Below, piece after piece: positions 1 through 15,200 of a stretch of 64,000 bases of DNA. The notes under the pieces are model-generated. The model ran no database searches. It saw only the letters and a list, made by a program, of their open reading frames with translations, and was not told the DNA's origin. The position numbers and the translations under genes were made by a program. The stretch's first letter is position 1, and the number at the start of each line of letters is the position of its first letter. Location of the stretch: assembly GCA_963995525.1 (NCBI GenBank), contig OZ023214.1, positions 59,104,241 to 59,168,240 on the forward strand, given 5' to 3'. This DNA is from Escarpia spicata (lineage: Eukaryota; Annelida; Polychaeta; Sabellida; Siboglinidae).

Positions 1-93
1 CGTTATAAAAAATATGCATTCAGCTACGACCCTTTGTTGATGAGAAGGACAGAGGCTCTACTAGAGAGAAGACCATGTGTTTGTGACTTGTAG

Positions 94-217
94 GCTGTCG
101 ACTCAAACTGCTGCAGTTGCTACAACACTTTGAGCACCTAGCGAGCCCTCTGGCTCAGGCTGTACACACATTTGCCCTAGAGTTTGGAGCAACAACAATG
201 GTCAGCGAGATGATGAG
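94..217 (+). CDS. NCAPD2: NCAPD2 exon 1 of window
   Basis: Begins after acceptor ...acttgtag with two bases completing a codon and ends with two bases (AG) before donor gtatga. It encodes CRLKLLQLLQHFEHLASPLA and then a segment ending VSEMMR, a HEAT-type helix pair just upstream of the conserved REIG block. Its last 47 bp (171-217) are the exonic part of the 93-bp unit repeated about 92 times downstream. Bases 1-93 are the end of the preceding intron. Confidence 0.88.
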
Positions 218-3200
218 GTATGAGTTAAGGTTGAGTTATCATCATGAGATATGGGCCTAATCATTTGCCCTAGAGTTTGGATCAACAACAATGGTCAGCG
301 AGATGATGAGGTATGAGTTAAGGTTGAGTTATCGTCATGAGATATGGGCCTAATCCTTTGCCCTAGAGTTTGCAGCAACAATGATGGTCAGTGAGATGAT
401 GAGGTATGAGTTAAAGTTGAGTTATCACCATGAGATATGGGGCTAATCATTTGCCCTAGAGTTTGTAGCAACAATGATGGTCAGCGAGATGATGAGGTAT
501 GAGTTAAAGTTGAGTTATCACCATGAGATATGGGGCTAATCATTTGCCCTAGAGTTTGGAGCAACAATGATGGTCAGTGAGATGATGAGGTATGAGTTAA
601 GGTTGAGTTATCACCATGAGATACGGGCCTAATCATTTGCCCTAGAGTTTGTAGCAACAATGATGGTCAGTGAGATGATGAGGTATGAGTTAAAGTTGAG
701 TTATCATCGTGAGATATGGGGCTAATAATTTGCCCTAGAGTTTGCAGCAACAATGATGGTCAGTGAGATGATGAGGTATGAGTTAAAGTTGAGTTATCAT
801 CGTGAGATATGGGGCTAATCATTTGCCCTAGAGTTTGCAGCAACAATGATGGTCAGTGAGATGATGAGGTATAAGTTAAAGTTGAGTTATCATCGTGAGA
901 TATGGGGCTAATCATTTGCCCAGGAGTTTGCAGCAACAATGATGGTCAGCGAGATGATGAGGTATGAGTTAAAGTTGAGTTATCATCGTGAGATATGGGG
1001 CTAATCATTTGCCCTAGAGTTTGGAGCAACAATGATGGTCAGTGAGATGATGAGGTATGAGTTAAAGTTGAGTTATCATCGTGAGATATGGGGCTAATCA
1101 TTTGCCCTAGAGTTTGGAGCAACAATGATGGTCAGTGAGATGATGAGGTATGAGTTAAGGTTGAGTTATCATCGTGAGATATGGGGCTAATCATTTGCCC
1201 TAGAGTTTGTAGCAACAATGATGGTCAGCGAGATGATGAGGTATGAGTTAAAGTTGAGTTATCATCGTGAGATATGGGCCTAATCATTTGCCCTAGAGTT
1301 TGGAGCAACAATGATGGTCAGCGAGATGATGAGGTGTGAGTTAAAGTTGAGTTATCATCGTGAGATATGGGGCTAATCATTTGCCCTAGAGTTTGGATCA
1401 ACAATGATGGTCAGCGAGATGATGAGGTATGAGTTAAAGTTGAGTTATCATCGTGAGATATGGGGCTAATCATTTGCCCTAGAGTTTGTAGCAACAATGA
1501 TGGTCAGCGAGATGATGAGGTATGAGTTAAAGTTGAGTTATCATCATGAGATATGGGCCAAATCATCTGCCCTAGAGTTTGGAGCAACAATGATGGTCAG
1601 CAAGATGATGAGGTATGAGTTAAAGTTGAGTTATCATCGTGAGATATGGGGCTAATCATTTGCCCTAGAGTTTGGATCAACAATGATGGTCAGCGAGATG
1701 ATGAGGTATGAGTTAAAGTTGAGTTATCATCGTGAGATATGGGGCTAATCATTTGCCCTAGAGTTTGCAGCAACAATGATGGTCAGCGAGATGATGAGGT
1801 ATGAGTTAAAGTTGAGTTATCATCATGAGATATGGGGCTAATCATTTGCCCTAGAGTTTGTAGCAACAATGATGGTCAGCGAGATGATGAGGTATGAGTT
1901 AAAGTTGAGTTATCACCATGAGATATGGGGCTAATCATTTGCCCTAGAGTTTGTAGCAACAATGATGGTCAGCGAGATGATGAGGTATGAGTTAAAGTTG
2001 AGTTATCACCATGAGATATGGGGCTAATCATTTGCCCTAGAGTTTGGAGCAACAATGATGGTCAGTGAGATGATGAGGTATGAGTTAAGGTTGAGTTATC
2101 ACCATGAGATACGGGCCTAATCATTTGCCCTAGAGTTTGTAGCAACAATTATGGTCAGTGAGATGATGAGGTATGAGTTAAAGTTGAGTTATCATCGTGA
2201 GATATGGGGCTAATCATTTGCCCTAGAGTTTGCAGCAACAATGATGGTCAGTGAGATGATGAGGTATGAGTTAAAGTTGAGTTATCATCGTGAGATATGG
2301 GGCTAATCATTTGCCCTAGAGTTTGCAGCAACAATGATGGTCAGTGAGATGATGAGGTATAAGTTAAAGTTGAGTTATCATCGTGAGATATGGGGCTAAT
2401 CATTTGCCCTAGAGTTTGCAGCAACAATGATGGTCAGCGAGATGATGAGGTATGAGTTAAAGTTGAGTTATCATCGTGAGATATGGGGCTAATCATTTGC
2501 CCTAGAGTTTGGAGCAACAATGATGGTCAGTGAGATGATGAGGTATGAGTTAAAGTTGAGTTATCATCGTGAGATATGGGGCTAATCATTTGCCCTAGAG
2601 TTTGGAGCAACAATGATGGTCAGTGAGATGATGAGGTATGAGTTAAGGTTGAGTTATCATCGTGAGATATGGGGCTAATCATTTGCCCTAGAGTTTGTAG
2701 CAACAATGATGGTCAGCGAGATGATGAGGTATGAGTTAAAGTTGAGTTATCATTGTGAGATATGGGGCTAATCATTTGCCCTAGAGTTTGTAGCAACAAT
2801 GATGGTCAGCGAGATGATGAGGTATGAGTTAAAGTTGAGTTATCATCGTGAGATATGGGCCTAATCATTTGCCCTAGAGTTTGGAGCAACAATGATGGTC
2901 AGCGAGATGATGAGGTATGAGTTAAAGTTGAGTTATCATCGTGAGATATGGGGCTAATCATTTGCCCTAGAGTTTGGATCAACAATGATGGTCAGCGAGA
3001 TGATGAGGTATGAGTTAAAGTTGAGTTATCATCGTGAGATATGGGGCTAATCATTTGCCCTAGAGTTTGTAGCAACAATGATGGTCAGCGAGATGATGAG
3101 GTATGAGTTAAAGTTGAGTTATCATCGTGAGATATGGGCCAAATCATCTGCCCTAGAGTTTGGAGCAACAATGATGGTCAGCAAGATGATGAGGTATGAG

Positions 3201-6200
3201 TTAAAGTTGAGTTATCATCGTGAGATATGGGGCTAATCATTTGCCCTAGAGTTTGGATCAACAATGATGGTCAGCGAGATGATGAGGTATGAGTTAAAGT
3301 TGAGTTATCATCGTGAGATATGGGGCTAATCATTTGCCCTAGAGTTTGCAGCAACAATGATGGTCAGCGAGATGATGAGGTATGAGTTAAAGTTGAGTTA
3401 TCATCATGAGATATGGGGCTAATCATTTGCCCTAGAGTTTGTAGCAACAATGATGGTCAGCGAGATGATGAGGTATGAGTTAAAGTTGAGTTATCATCGT
3501 GAGATATGGGCCTAATCATTTGCCTTAGAGTTTGGAGCAACAATGATGGTCAGCGAGATGATGAGGTATGAGTTAAAGTTGAGTTATCATCGTGAGATAT
3601 GGGGCTAATCATTTGCCCTAGAGTTTGTAGCAACAATGATGGTCAGCGAGATGATGAGGTATGAGTTAAAGTTGAGTTATCATCGTGAGATATGGGCCTA
3701 ATCATTTGCCCTAGAGTTTGGAGCAACAATGATGGTCAGCGAGATGATGAGCTATGAGTTAAAGTTGAGTTATCATCGTGAGATATGGGGCTAATCATTT
3801 GCCCTAGAGTTTGGATCAACAATGATGGTCAGCGAGATGATGAGGTATGAGTTAAAGTTGAGTTATCATCGTGAGATATGGGGCTAATCATTTGCCCTAG
3901 AGTTTGCAGCAACAATGATGGTCAGCGAGATGATGAGGTATGAGTTAAAGTTGAGTTATCATCATGAGATATGGGGCTAATCATTTGCCCTAGAGTTTGT
4001 AGCAACAATGATGGTCAGCGAGATGATGAGGTATGAGTTAAAGTTGAGTTATCATCATGAGATATTGGGCTAATCATTTGCCCTAGAGTTTGTAGCAACA
4101 ATGATGGTCAGCGAGATGATGAGGTATGAGTTAAAGTTGAGTTATCATCATGAGATATGGGGCTAATCATTTGCCCTAGAGTTTGGAGCAACAACAATGG
4201 TCAGTGAGATGATGAGGTATGAGTTAAGGTTGAATTATCATCATGAGATACGGGCCTATTCATTTGCCCTAGAGTTTGCAGCAACAACAATGGTCAGCGA
4301 GATGATGAGGTATGAGTTAAGGTTGAATTATCATCGTGAGATATGGGGCTAATCATTTGCCCTAGAGTTTGGAGCAACAATGATGGTCAGTGAGATGATG
4401 AGGTATGAGTTAAAGTTGAGTTATCATCGTGAGATATGGGGCTAATCATTTGCCCTAGAGTTTGTAGCAACAATGATGGTCAGCGAGATGATGAGGTATG
4501 AGTTAAAGTTGAGTTATCATCGTGAGATATGGGGCTAATCATTTGCCCTAGAGTTTGTAGCAACAATGATGGTCAGCGAGATGATGAGGTATGAGTTAAA
4601 GTTGAGTTATCATCGTGAGATATGGGGCTAATCATTTGCCCTAGAGTTTGGAGCAACAATGATGGTCAGTGAGATGATGAGGTATGAGTTAAAGTTGAGT
4701 TATCATCGTGAGATATGGGGCTAATCATTTGCCCTAGAGTTTGGAGCAACAATGATGGTCAGTGAGATGATGAGGTATGAGTTAAGGTTGAGTTATCATC
4801 GTGAGATATGGGGCTAATCATTTGCCCTAGAGTTTGGAGCAACAATGATGGTCAGTGAGATGATGAGGTATGAGTTAAAGTTGAGTTATCATCGTGAGAT
4901 ATGGGGCTAATCATTTGCCCTAGAGTTTGGAGCAACAATGATGGTCAGTGAGATGATGAGGTATGAGTTAAAGTTGAGTTATCATCGTGAGATATGGGGC
5001 TAATCATTTGCCCTAGAGTTTGTAGCAACAATGATGGTCAGCGAGATGATGAGGTATGAGTTAAAGTTGAGTTATCATCGTGAGATATGGGGCTAATCAT
5101 TTGCCCTAGAGTTTGGAGCAACAATGATGGTCAGTGAGATGATGAGGTATGAGTTAAAGTTGAGTTATCATCGTGAGATATGGGGCTAATCATTTGCCCT
5201 AGAGTTTGGAGCAACAATGATGGTCAGTGAGATGATGAGGTATGAGTTAAGGTTGAGTTATCATCGTGAGATATGGGGCTAATCATTTGCCCTAGAGTTT
5301 GTAGCAACAATGATGGTCAGCGAGATGATGAGGTATGAGTTAAAGTTGAGTTATCATTGTGAGATATGGGGCTAATCATTTGCCCTAGAGTTTGTAGCAA
5401 CAATGATGGTCAGTGAGATGATGAGGTATGAGTTAAGGTTGAGTTATCATCGTGAGATATGGGGCTAATCATTTGCCCTAGAGTTTGGAGCAACAATGAT
5501 GGTCAGTGAGATGATGAGGTATGAGTTAAAGTTGAGTTATCATCGTGAGATATGGGGCTAATCATTTGCCCTAGAGTTTGGAGCAACAATGATGGTCAGT
5601 GAGATGATGAGGTATGAGTTAAAGTTGAGTTATCATCGTGAGATATGGGGCTAATCATTTGCCCTAGAGTTTGTAGCAACAATGATGGTCAGCGAGATGA
5701 TGAGGTATGAGTTAAAGTTGAGTTATCATCGTGAGATATGGGGCTAATCATTTGCCCTAGAGTTTGGAGCAACAATGATGGTCAGTGAGATGATGAGGTA
5801 TGAGTTAAAGTTGAGTTATCATCGTGAGATATGGGGCTAATCATTTGCCCTAGAGTTTGGAGCAACAATGATGGTCAGTGAGATGATGAGGTATGAGTTA
5901 AGGTTGAGTTATCATCGTGAGATATGGGGCTAATCATTTGCCCTAGAGTTTGTAGCAACAATGATGGTCAGCGAGATGATGAGGTATGAGTTAAAGTTGA
6001 GTTATCATTGTGAGATATGGGGCTAATCATTTGCCCTAGAGTTTGTAGCAACAATGATGGTCAGCGAGATGATGAGGTATGAGTTAAAGTTGAGTTATCA
6101 TCGTGAGATATGGGCCTAATCATTTGCCCTAGAGTTTGGAGCAACAATGATGGTCAGCGAGATGATGAGGTATGAGTTAAAGTTGAGTTATCATCGTGAG

Positions 6201-9200
6201 ATATGGGGCTAATCATTTGCCCTAGAGTTTGGATCAACAATGATGGTCAGCGAGATGATGAGGTATGAGTTAAAGTTGAGTTATCATCGTGAGATATGGG
6301 GCTAATCATTTGCCCTAGAGTTTGTAGCAACAATGATGGTCAGCGAGATGATGAGGTATGAGTTAAAGTTGAGTTATCATCGTGAGATATGGGCCAAATC
6401 ATCTGCCCTAGAGTTTGGAGCAACAATGATGGTCAGCAAGATGATGAGGTATGAGTTAAAGTTGAGTTATCATCATGAGATATGGGGCTAATCATTTGCC
6501 CTAGAGTTTGGATCAACAATGATGATCAGCGAGATGATGAGGTATGAGTTAAAGTTGAGTTATCATCGTGAGATATGGGGCTAATCATTTGCCCTAGAGT
6601 TTGCAGCAACAATGATGGTCAGCGAGATGATGAGGTATGAGTTAAAGTTGAGTTATCATCATGAGATATGGGGCTAATCATTTGCCCTAGAGTTTGTAGC
6701 AACAATGATGGTCAGCGAGATGATGAGGTATGAGTTAAAGTTGAGTTATCATCGTGAGATATGGGCCTAATCATTTGCCTTAGAGTTTGGAGCAACAATG
6801 ATGGTCAGCGAGATGATGAGGTATGAGTTAAAGTTGAGTTATCATCGTGAGATATGGGGCTAATCATTTGCCCTAGAGTTTGTAGCAACAATGATGGTCA
6901 GCGAGATGATGAGGTATGAGTTAAAGTTGAGTTATCATCGTGAGATATGGGCCTAATCATTTGCCCTAGAGTTTGGAGCAACAATGATGGTCAGCGAGAT
7001 GATGAGGTATGAGTTAAAGTTGAGTTATCATCGTGAGATATGGGGCTAATCATTTGCCCTAGAGTTTGGATCAACAATGATGGTCAGCGAGATGATGAGG
7101 TATGAGTTAAAGTTGAGTTATCATCGTGAGATATGGGGCTAATCATTTGCCCTAGAGTTTGCAGCAACAATGATGGTCAGCGAGATGATGAGGTATGAGT
7201 TAAAGTTGAGTTATCATCATGAGATATGGGGCTAATCATTTGCCCTAGAGTTTGTAGCAACAATGATGGTCAGCGAGATGATGAGGTATGAGTTAAAGTT
7301 GAGTTATCATCATGAGATATTGGGCTAATCATTTGCCCTAGAGTTTGTAGCAACAATGATGGTCAGCGAGATGATGAGGTATGAGTTAAAGTTGAGTTAT
7401 CATCATGAGATATGGGGCTAATCATTTGCCCTAGAGTTTGGAGCAACAACAATGGTCAGTGAGATGATGAGGTATGAGTTAAGGTTGAATTATCATCATG
7501 AGATACGGGCCTATTCGTTTGCCCTAGAGTTTGCAGCAACAACAATGGTCAGCGAGATGATGAGGTATGAGTTAAGGTTAAATTATCATCGTGAGATATG
7601 GGGCTAATCATTTGCCCTAGAGTTTGGAGCAACAATGATGGTCAGTGAGATGATGAGGTATGAGTTAAAGTTGAGTTATCATCGTGAGATATGGGGCTAA
7701 TCATTTGCCCTAGAGTTTGTAGCAACAATGATGGTCAGCGAGATGATGAGGTATGAGTTAAAGTTGAGTTATCATCGTGAGATATGGGGCTAATCATTTG
7801 CCCTAGAGTTTGTAGCAACAATGATGGTCAGCGAGATGATGAGGTATGAGTTAAAGTTGAGTTATCATCGTGAGATATGGGCCTAATCATTTGCCTTAGA
7901 GTTTGGAGCAACAATGATGGTCAGCGAGATGATGAGGTATGAGTTAAAGTTGAGTTATCATCGTGAGATATGGGGCTAATCATTTGCCCTAGAGTTTGTA
8001 GCAACAATGATGGTCAGCGAGATGATGAGGTATGAGTTAAAGTTGAGTTATCATCGTGAGATATGGGCCTAATCATTTGCCCTAGAGTTTGGAGCAACAA
8101 TGATGGTCAGCGAGATGATGAGGTATGAGTTAAAGTTGAGTTATCATCGTGAGATATGGGGCTAATCATTTGCCCTAGAGTTTGGATCAACAATGATGGT
8201 CAGCGAGATGATGAGGTATGAGTTAAAGTTGAGTTATCATCGTGAGATATGGGGCTAATCATTTGCCCTAGAGTTTGCAGCAACAATGATGGTCAGCGAG
8301 ATGATGAGGTATGAGTTAAAGTTGAGTTATCATCATGAGATATGGGGCTAATCATTTGCCCTAGAGTTTGTAGCAACAATGATGGTCAGCGAGATGATGA
8401 GGTATGAGTTAAAGTTGAGTTATCATCATGAGATATTGGGCTAATCATTTGCCCTAGAGTTTGTAGCAACAATGATGGTCAGCGAGATGATGAGGTATGA
8501 GTTAAAGTTGAGTTATCATCATGAGATATGGGGCTAATCATTTGCCCTAGAGTTTGGAGCAACAACAATGGTCAGTGAGATGATGAGGTATGAGTTAAGG
8601 TTGAATTATCATCATGAGATACGGGCCTATTCATTTGCCCTAGAGTTTGCAGCAACAACAATGGTCAGCGAGATGATGAGGTATGAGTTAAGGTTGAATT
8701 ATCATCATGAGATATGGGCCTAATTATTTTTCATGTACCTTTTAATTAAGGCCTAATTATTTTTTATGTACCTTTTAATCAAGTTACTATTGCATTCCAA
8801 ATAAGCATATATGTACGGCTATTTATTCGGACAGAAAATGCCAGCCTATACGGTCTTATTCGGGTCTGTACGCTTCTTTAATGTTGGCAGTTCCACCCTA
8901 TATGTTTTAAATTTGGGTCAACGTTATTTATTGTTGTTGGTGCCACCTTAATTATACGTTTTTTTATTAGGCACAACATGTATTTATTTGCATCAACGAT
9001 ACAATGTTCTGAGAAATATGTATATATATATATAAATTATTCTTGCCGGTGAATCGACAACGTCAAACGTGCAGTGCTCTTCGTTCTTACGGCGACGCTG
9101 TTTACTCTGGTCACCATGCCAACCATGGCCGATAACAATCTTTTCACTAACAAATAAAAAAACTACACATGCACAAAAGGAGTATTTAGGGAACCTGTGT

Positions 9201-12200
9201 GTAAAACATAAAGGTTTGTTACGTTTTATTGGGATCAAGTTGTGGTCAGGACGTTAGTGTTATGGCTAGTAAATAAGGCATGTCCACCCTATCTGTTATT
9301 CCGACCTGTACACTTATTTGGAATGCAATAGTATTTAGTAGGATAGAATCAGTGTATTTTATTAAAATGCAATATCCATTGGAATGTGTTTGGTAGGTGG
9401 ATGCTATCAGGTGTTTATTTGGATAAAAAACAAATACATACTACATTACTAAAATATGCTTCATGTTAGACGGTGAAACATCATCTTATGCCAATGACCA
9501 AGAATCCCCACTTGTTGGTGGAAGTCATAGAACAGGTTACATTGTAAGAGCTGTTTTACAAAACCAACAAACAAAAGAGTATGTGGTGTTTACTGTAAAT
9601 ACAATACAAACAAAAGTTGGGAAATATCCCACAATAGGTATAGAGAACATTACAGCTACACTCATCCGCATACAATACAGGTATAGAGAACATTACAGCT
9701 ACACTCATCCACATACACTACAGGTATAGAGAACATTACAGCTACACTCATCTGCGTACACTACAGGTATAGAGAACATTACAGCTACACTCATCCGCGT
9801 ACACTACAGGTATAGAGAACATTACAGCTACACTCATCCGCGTACACTACAGGTATAGAGAATATTACAGCTACACTTATCCGTGTACACTACAGGTATA
9901 AAGAACATTACAGCTACACTCATCCGCATACACTACAGGTATAGAGAAGGTTACAGCTACACTCATCCGCGTACACTACAGGTATAGAGAACATTACAGC
10001 TACACTCATCCGCGTACACTACAGGTATAAAGAACATTACAGCTACACTCATCCGCATACACTACAGGTATAGAGAACATTACAGCTACACTTATCCGCA
10101 TACACTACAGGTATAGAGACCATTACAGCTACACTTATCCGCATACACTACAGGTATAGAGACCATTACAGCTACACTCATCTGCATACACTACAAGTGT
10201 AGAGAACATTACAGCTACACTCATCCGCATACACTACAGGTGTAGAGAACACTACAGCTACACTCATCCGCATACACTACAGGTATAGAGACCATTACAG
10301 CTACACTCATCTGCATACACTACAGGTGTAGAGAACATTACAGCTACACTCATCCGCATACACTACAGGTGTAGAGAACATTACAGCTACACTCATCTGC
10401 ATACACTACAGGTGTAGAGAACATTACAGCTACACTCATCTGCATACACCACAGGTGTAGAGAACGTTACAGCTACACTCATCTGCATACACTATAGGTA
10501 TAGAGACCATTACAGCTACATTCATCCGCATACACTACAGGTGTAGAGAACATTACAGCTACACTCATCTGCATACACCACAGGTATAGAGAACATTACA
10601 GCTACACTCATCTGCATACACTATAGCTTCTCTTACTGTTTGTCCAATCAGCAGAAAACATTGTGATACAAAGACATCCATTCTATCTGACTGTGTCTTC
10701 ATTGTGCAGAGAGATTGGTTCCATAGACGCGCAGGACTTGGCCCGAGATACATCGGGCACTCGGGCCTACTCTGTCTTCTTGATGGAGCTCGCAGAACGC
10801 ATCCCGGCTCTCATGCTGCCAAACATGTGTGTGTTGGCTGCTCTACTCGATGAGGAGGTAACTATAGATCACTGCCAACATGTGTGCTAGCTACACTCTT
10901 GGATGAGGAACAGAACAGAACAGAACAGAAGTGGATTTATTTATCCAGACTGTACATCCAATAATAATATGACAAATTATAATATAAAAAGGTGTACAAT
11001 GAGGATGATGGAGACTCCCACTAAGACTAGAAAAGAAGTCGCTTCCGTGGCAGCCACACAGTGTATAATTATAGTTCAGTTTCTGTTGAAAGAAAAAAAA
11101 CATGTCTATTATGTAAGACATAAGCAGTAAATAAAATAAGATACATCGTCAGTGAAAAATCCAAGATAGATTATTTTATTATAAGATGTGTGTTCGTAGA
11201 ATGTGGTGAGGTAAGCAGGTAAAAGTATGTTATGGTGTTTGGGTGTGGGTGACATCATTGTGGTTGATTGCGTGTATACATGCAGGCATAACAGTTAATG
11301 TTTGTGCACGTGTTGTAGTTATGAATGAAATGGTTCTTAGCGTAGTTTAAAAAACCATGTAAACTCTGTGTGTACAGTTTAGCTGACACACTAAGGGAAG
11401 TGTTGTTAATTGTGTTTGGTAAACAGTATTTAAGACAATTGTACCTAAATGTGAATTTTTTGTTGGTTGCATGTATTGTGACCATGAATCATGGTATTTG
11501 TAGCTATTTTCCAACTTAGAAGATGAGCACGTAATTTGTTATGTATAAATTTATAGTAAACTTTAATTCTTGAAGGGCTAAAATATCATTTACTTTTAGT
11601 AAGTTTAATTTTTTGAATAACGGTTCAGTGTGAGCATAAAAATGACTCAAAGTTATTATGCGAATAGCGCTTTTCTGAAGTTGATTATTTCTTTGAGAGT
11701 GGTACCCCCATGCTGTTAAACAGTAAGTTATGTGTGGTACTAATAATGTACCATACAATATTCTTTTTATTCTCATTGGCAGAATTTGTTTAAGTCTATT
11801 TAGTATACCGATTATTCTGGAACATTTGTTTTATACATTTTCAGAGTGTTTTCACCAGTTTAGATGTGTATCCAAAGTTAATCCCAGGAAATTAACACTG
11901 TCAACTTTTGTAATTATACTATTATTGATTTTAGGAATAGGTGTGTTAAATGTTTTTTTTGGTGTGTGGAAAACCATGAATTTAGATTTAGTTACGTTAA
12001 GGGAATGTTTATTTCTTTCTAGCCATTCATTAATTTTGTGGAGTTTTTCATGAATCAATGTTTCAGCATCATCAGTGTGTGAGATTGTGAAATTGCTCAT
12101 TGTACTCAACAAAGTAGTGTCGTCTGCATAGGATATAAAATTGAACATTTGGCTCGCTTGAGAAAAGTCATTAATATAAATGATAAACTTATCTTAGGTG

Positions 12201-15200
12201 CGATTTGTTTTAGCAAATTGGTTGAAATGAAATCAGACCCGGTACTATTTTTAGACGGAAGGTTGTCTAATGTTTTTTGTACAATTAGTTCGTCAACGTT
12301 GTTAAGTACAAATTTGCAGTTAAAATGTTTATCAAAGTAATGCCTAAAATCTTTGTCACCTAAATATGTCATGTTATTAACCAGTTTTCTGCCGATATTT
12401 GTAAAGAAGGTGTTAAATGCGTTAGCTATATCTACAGTGTTTGTAGTTTCTATATTATTTACGCAATGCAACAAGACAACACCAGATATGGAAGAAATGT
12501 GGCCAGAATAACCTTCTGACATTTATTTATTATTCACCCGATAATTGGATGAGTTGTTAGCTAAAACACAATACAATCAAATGTGGGCCATTTGAGGTCT
12601 TAAACATTGCCCCATTTACTTTATCTATACATTCTAAAAACAAGGCCCACATTATAGAATACCATACTTAAATTATGGTAATACACCAGAACTATTAAAA
12701 AGACGCCTCCCAGACATTTAGACGATTAAAACTACTAACTATTACCACATCCTAGAGAGAGGTGGGGCCATTCCGCCTTCCGCCACACCGTTTATTAATC
12801 CTACTTTAATTACCACCCTAAAAACCCTGCGTACACTTGAAGGAGGAAAAAGCCTTACTTACCATATGCTTGTTCTTGGCCATTTCAATTACTTCGAATA
12901 TAATGTTGTAGCTTAGATTAGGGTCTGTCTTCAATTTTTGTTCAAGTAAATTGTACAAATCAGACAAATTAATGTCATTTATTATATTTTGAGTGGCTTT
13001 ATCGTTTATTGTGTTAATTTGAATCCATCTATGGTTTGGTGGATTTACTAACAACATTTCTGAGAGAATAAAGCAAGGGAGGTGATTGGATATCTTATTT
13101 ATTAATATACCAGATGTAGTTATGGATATAGAACTGACTTTTACAGAATATATTGTCAATTGATGTGCCATTTGAGCGTGACAATCTTGTGGGAAGTGTA
13201 ATTTTTATGGAAATTAGCTGTGAGATGTCAACAGATCGAAGAATTCACTGCAAATTGGTATTTCGTTTATTTTGAGGAGATTAAGATTGAAGTCTCAATG
13301 AATTAAAGGCAATGCTAATATTTGTGTTCGGTTGTTCTATTGACAAGATAAGTGTGGTGAATTCATTAATAAATTGCCTGACATGTTCTCTTATTATACT
13401 TGGAGGTCTGTATATGTTGCTAATAGCAATTGGTTTTGATAAACCACCTCCAGTTACATTAATAATTAGTCCCTCCCAATGTTCGTATGTATTTATGTTT
13501 AGTTTTATTATATGTTGGAATCTTTTGTCAATATATGTGATTAAGCCACCATTGTTACTGCTACTCTTTCCTTAATAATAATAAGATAACTTCTATTGCG
13601 CCTAAATCCTTGGAAACCAAGCTCAGAGGCGCATCAAAACAAAAGGGTTGGTCAATCTCAAAATCCATAAGTAGTTTTCCAGTTGTCAACAGATCAACGA
13701 GTCAAGGCGCTAGTGAGCTACGGTGGATAAGCAAGGTTGTAAAGATACGTTTTTAAATGACGACGGAATTTTTTAATATTTTCAACTGATCTAACACTAA
13801 GAGGAAGCATATTCCAAAGAGTTGGAGCAGCAAAAAAAAAAGCCCTAGTTCCAATGTTAGTGTTGACTCTAGGAACAAAAAGTAGGCCAAAACTAGATGA
13901 TCAAAGCTGGATAGGTTTTCTTACAGGAGTAAGCAATAAATGCAATACAAGCGTACCCAGGTAGTTGTATATTTGCTAAGTCGGTTATGTTGGATATCCA
14001 ACATTCTTGTAGACAAATTACACTAAATTTAGAATTTATGTCCTGTAGTGAGCTGACGAATGAAACTAGTTCATGAAATTTAGAATTTATAGATTGAATA
14101 TTTAAGGTGAGTATTGAAAATTGTCCATTTTTATCATCAGCAAGTATCTTAAAGTGATCTATGTCGTAATACGATGAATGTTTTATGACTTGCAGTTCAT
14201 TGTTATCAATATTTAATGTGTTAATTAAATTGTTGTTGTCAATACCACCCAAGTGCGAAAGAAAACTGCGATCAAATTGTTTTGTCATTAATTGGTAGAT
14301 TAAGAAGTATGAAAAGCCAATATGTACACGTGCAAGGTCCCGTGTATAACGAGGGTATTTGCACCAAAGAGGCAATCAATAATGTCTTGGTGAACGCTAA
14401 CCGAATAATATAATTTTGAGTAGTTGCATCATTGTGTTTGTTTGTATGTTTTGTTAGACAATGTTCAACAAATAAAGCAAACTAATATGACGATGGACGT
14501 GTGTCACACTGTCAGTACAGTACACATAGTCAACGAGAAGAAACAGAAACAAATAAAACGTAAATGACTTTGCTGGCTGCATAAAAAGTTGCTACCATGC
14601 CAAAGCCATAGCCATAACAACGATGTGAGATACAACAACTTAAACCACTGTACAGTGATACACTAGATGAGAGATTAAAAAATAAACCAAGGAGTTATCT
14701 ATGAAATATATATAAGCATTTAACTTAGTTACATTAACTATAAGATTGCTCATAAGAAAGTGGAACCGTATTCGAGGCCATGTTTTTTTATATATAATGA
14801 TATGCCCCAGAACAACAATGTGTGCTAGGCTTACTTAGCCACTTCATTAAAATCAATAATTGAAAAGTATCATCTTAAGTAAACCAAAAATTACAGGCAT
14901 GCCATCCATTATTAAACCACAGGAAAAGACATGTACCATTAGCAAGCAATTAATGAGCCATTTAAACACTAGGTGTACAATGTTTGTGTAACATTGCAAA
15001 ATTAGATTACATTACAAAATATAAATGTCAGAACGACATTAGACAATGTGTTAGTCTGTTCATATTGATATGAATGAATAATATATATACATACACATAT
15101 ACAATACATGATTTATGTGGGGAACACCTTTGCTGTTAGTTTTGTGTATTTGTTATGACATGTATAACTAGGTATCGACATTGTATATTATTGTAGTTAT

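Noticed and set aside
171..8725. CRISPR-like array or centromeric satellite
   Set aside because: There are no unique spacers, repeats are head-to-tail without gaps, and the first unit overlaps a coding exon of a conserved gene.
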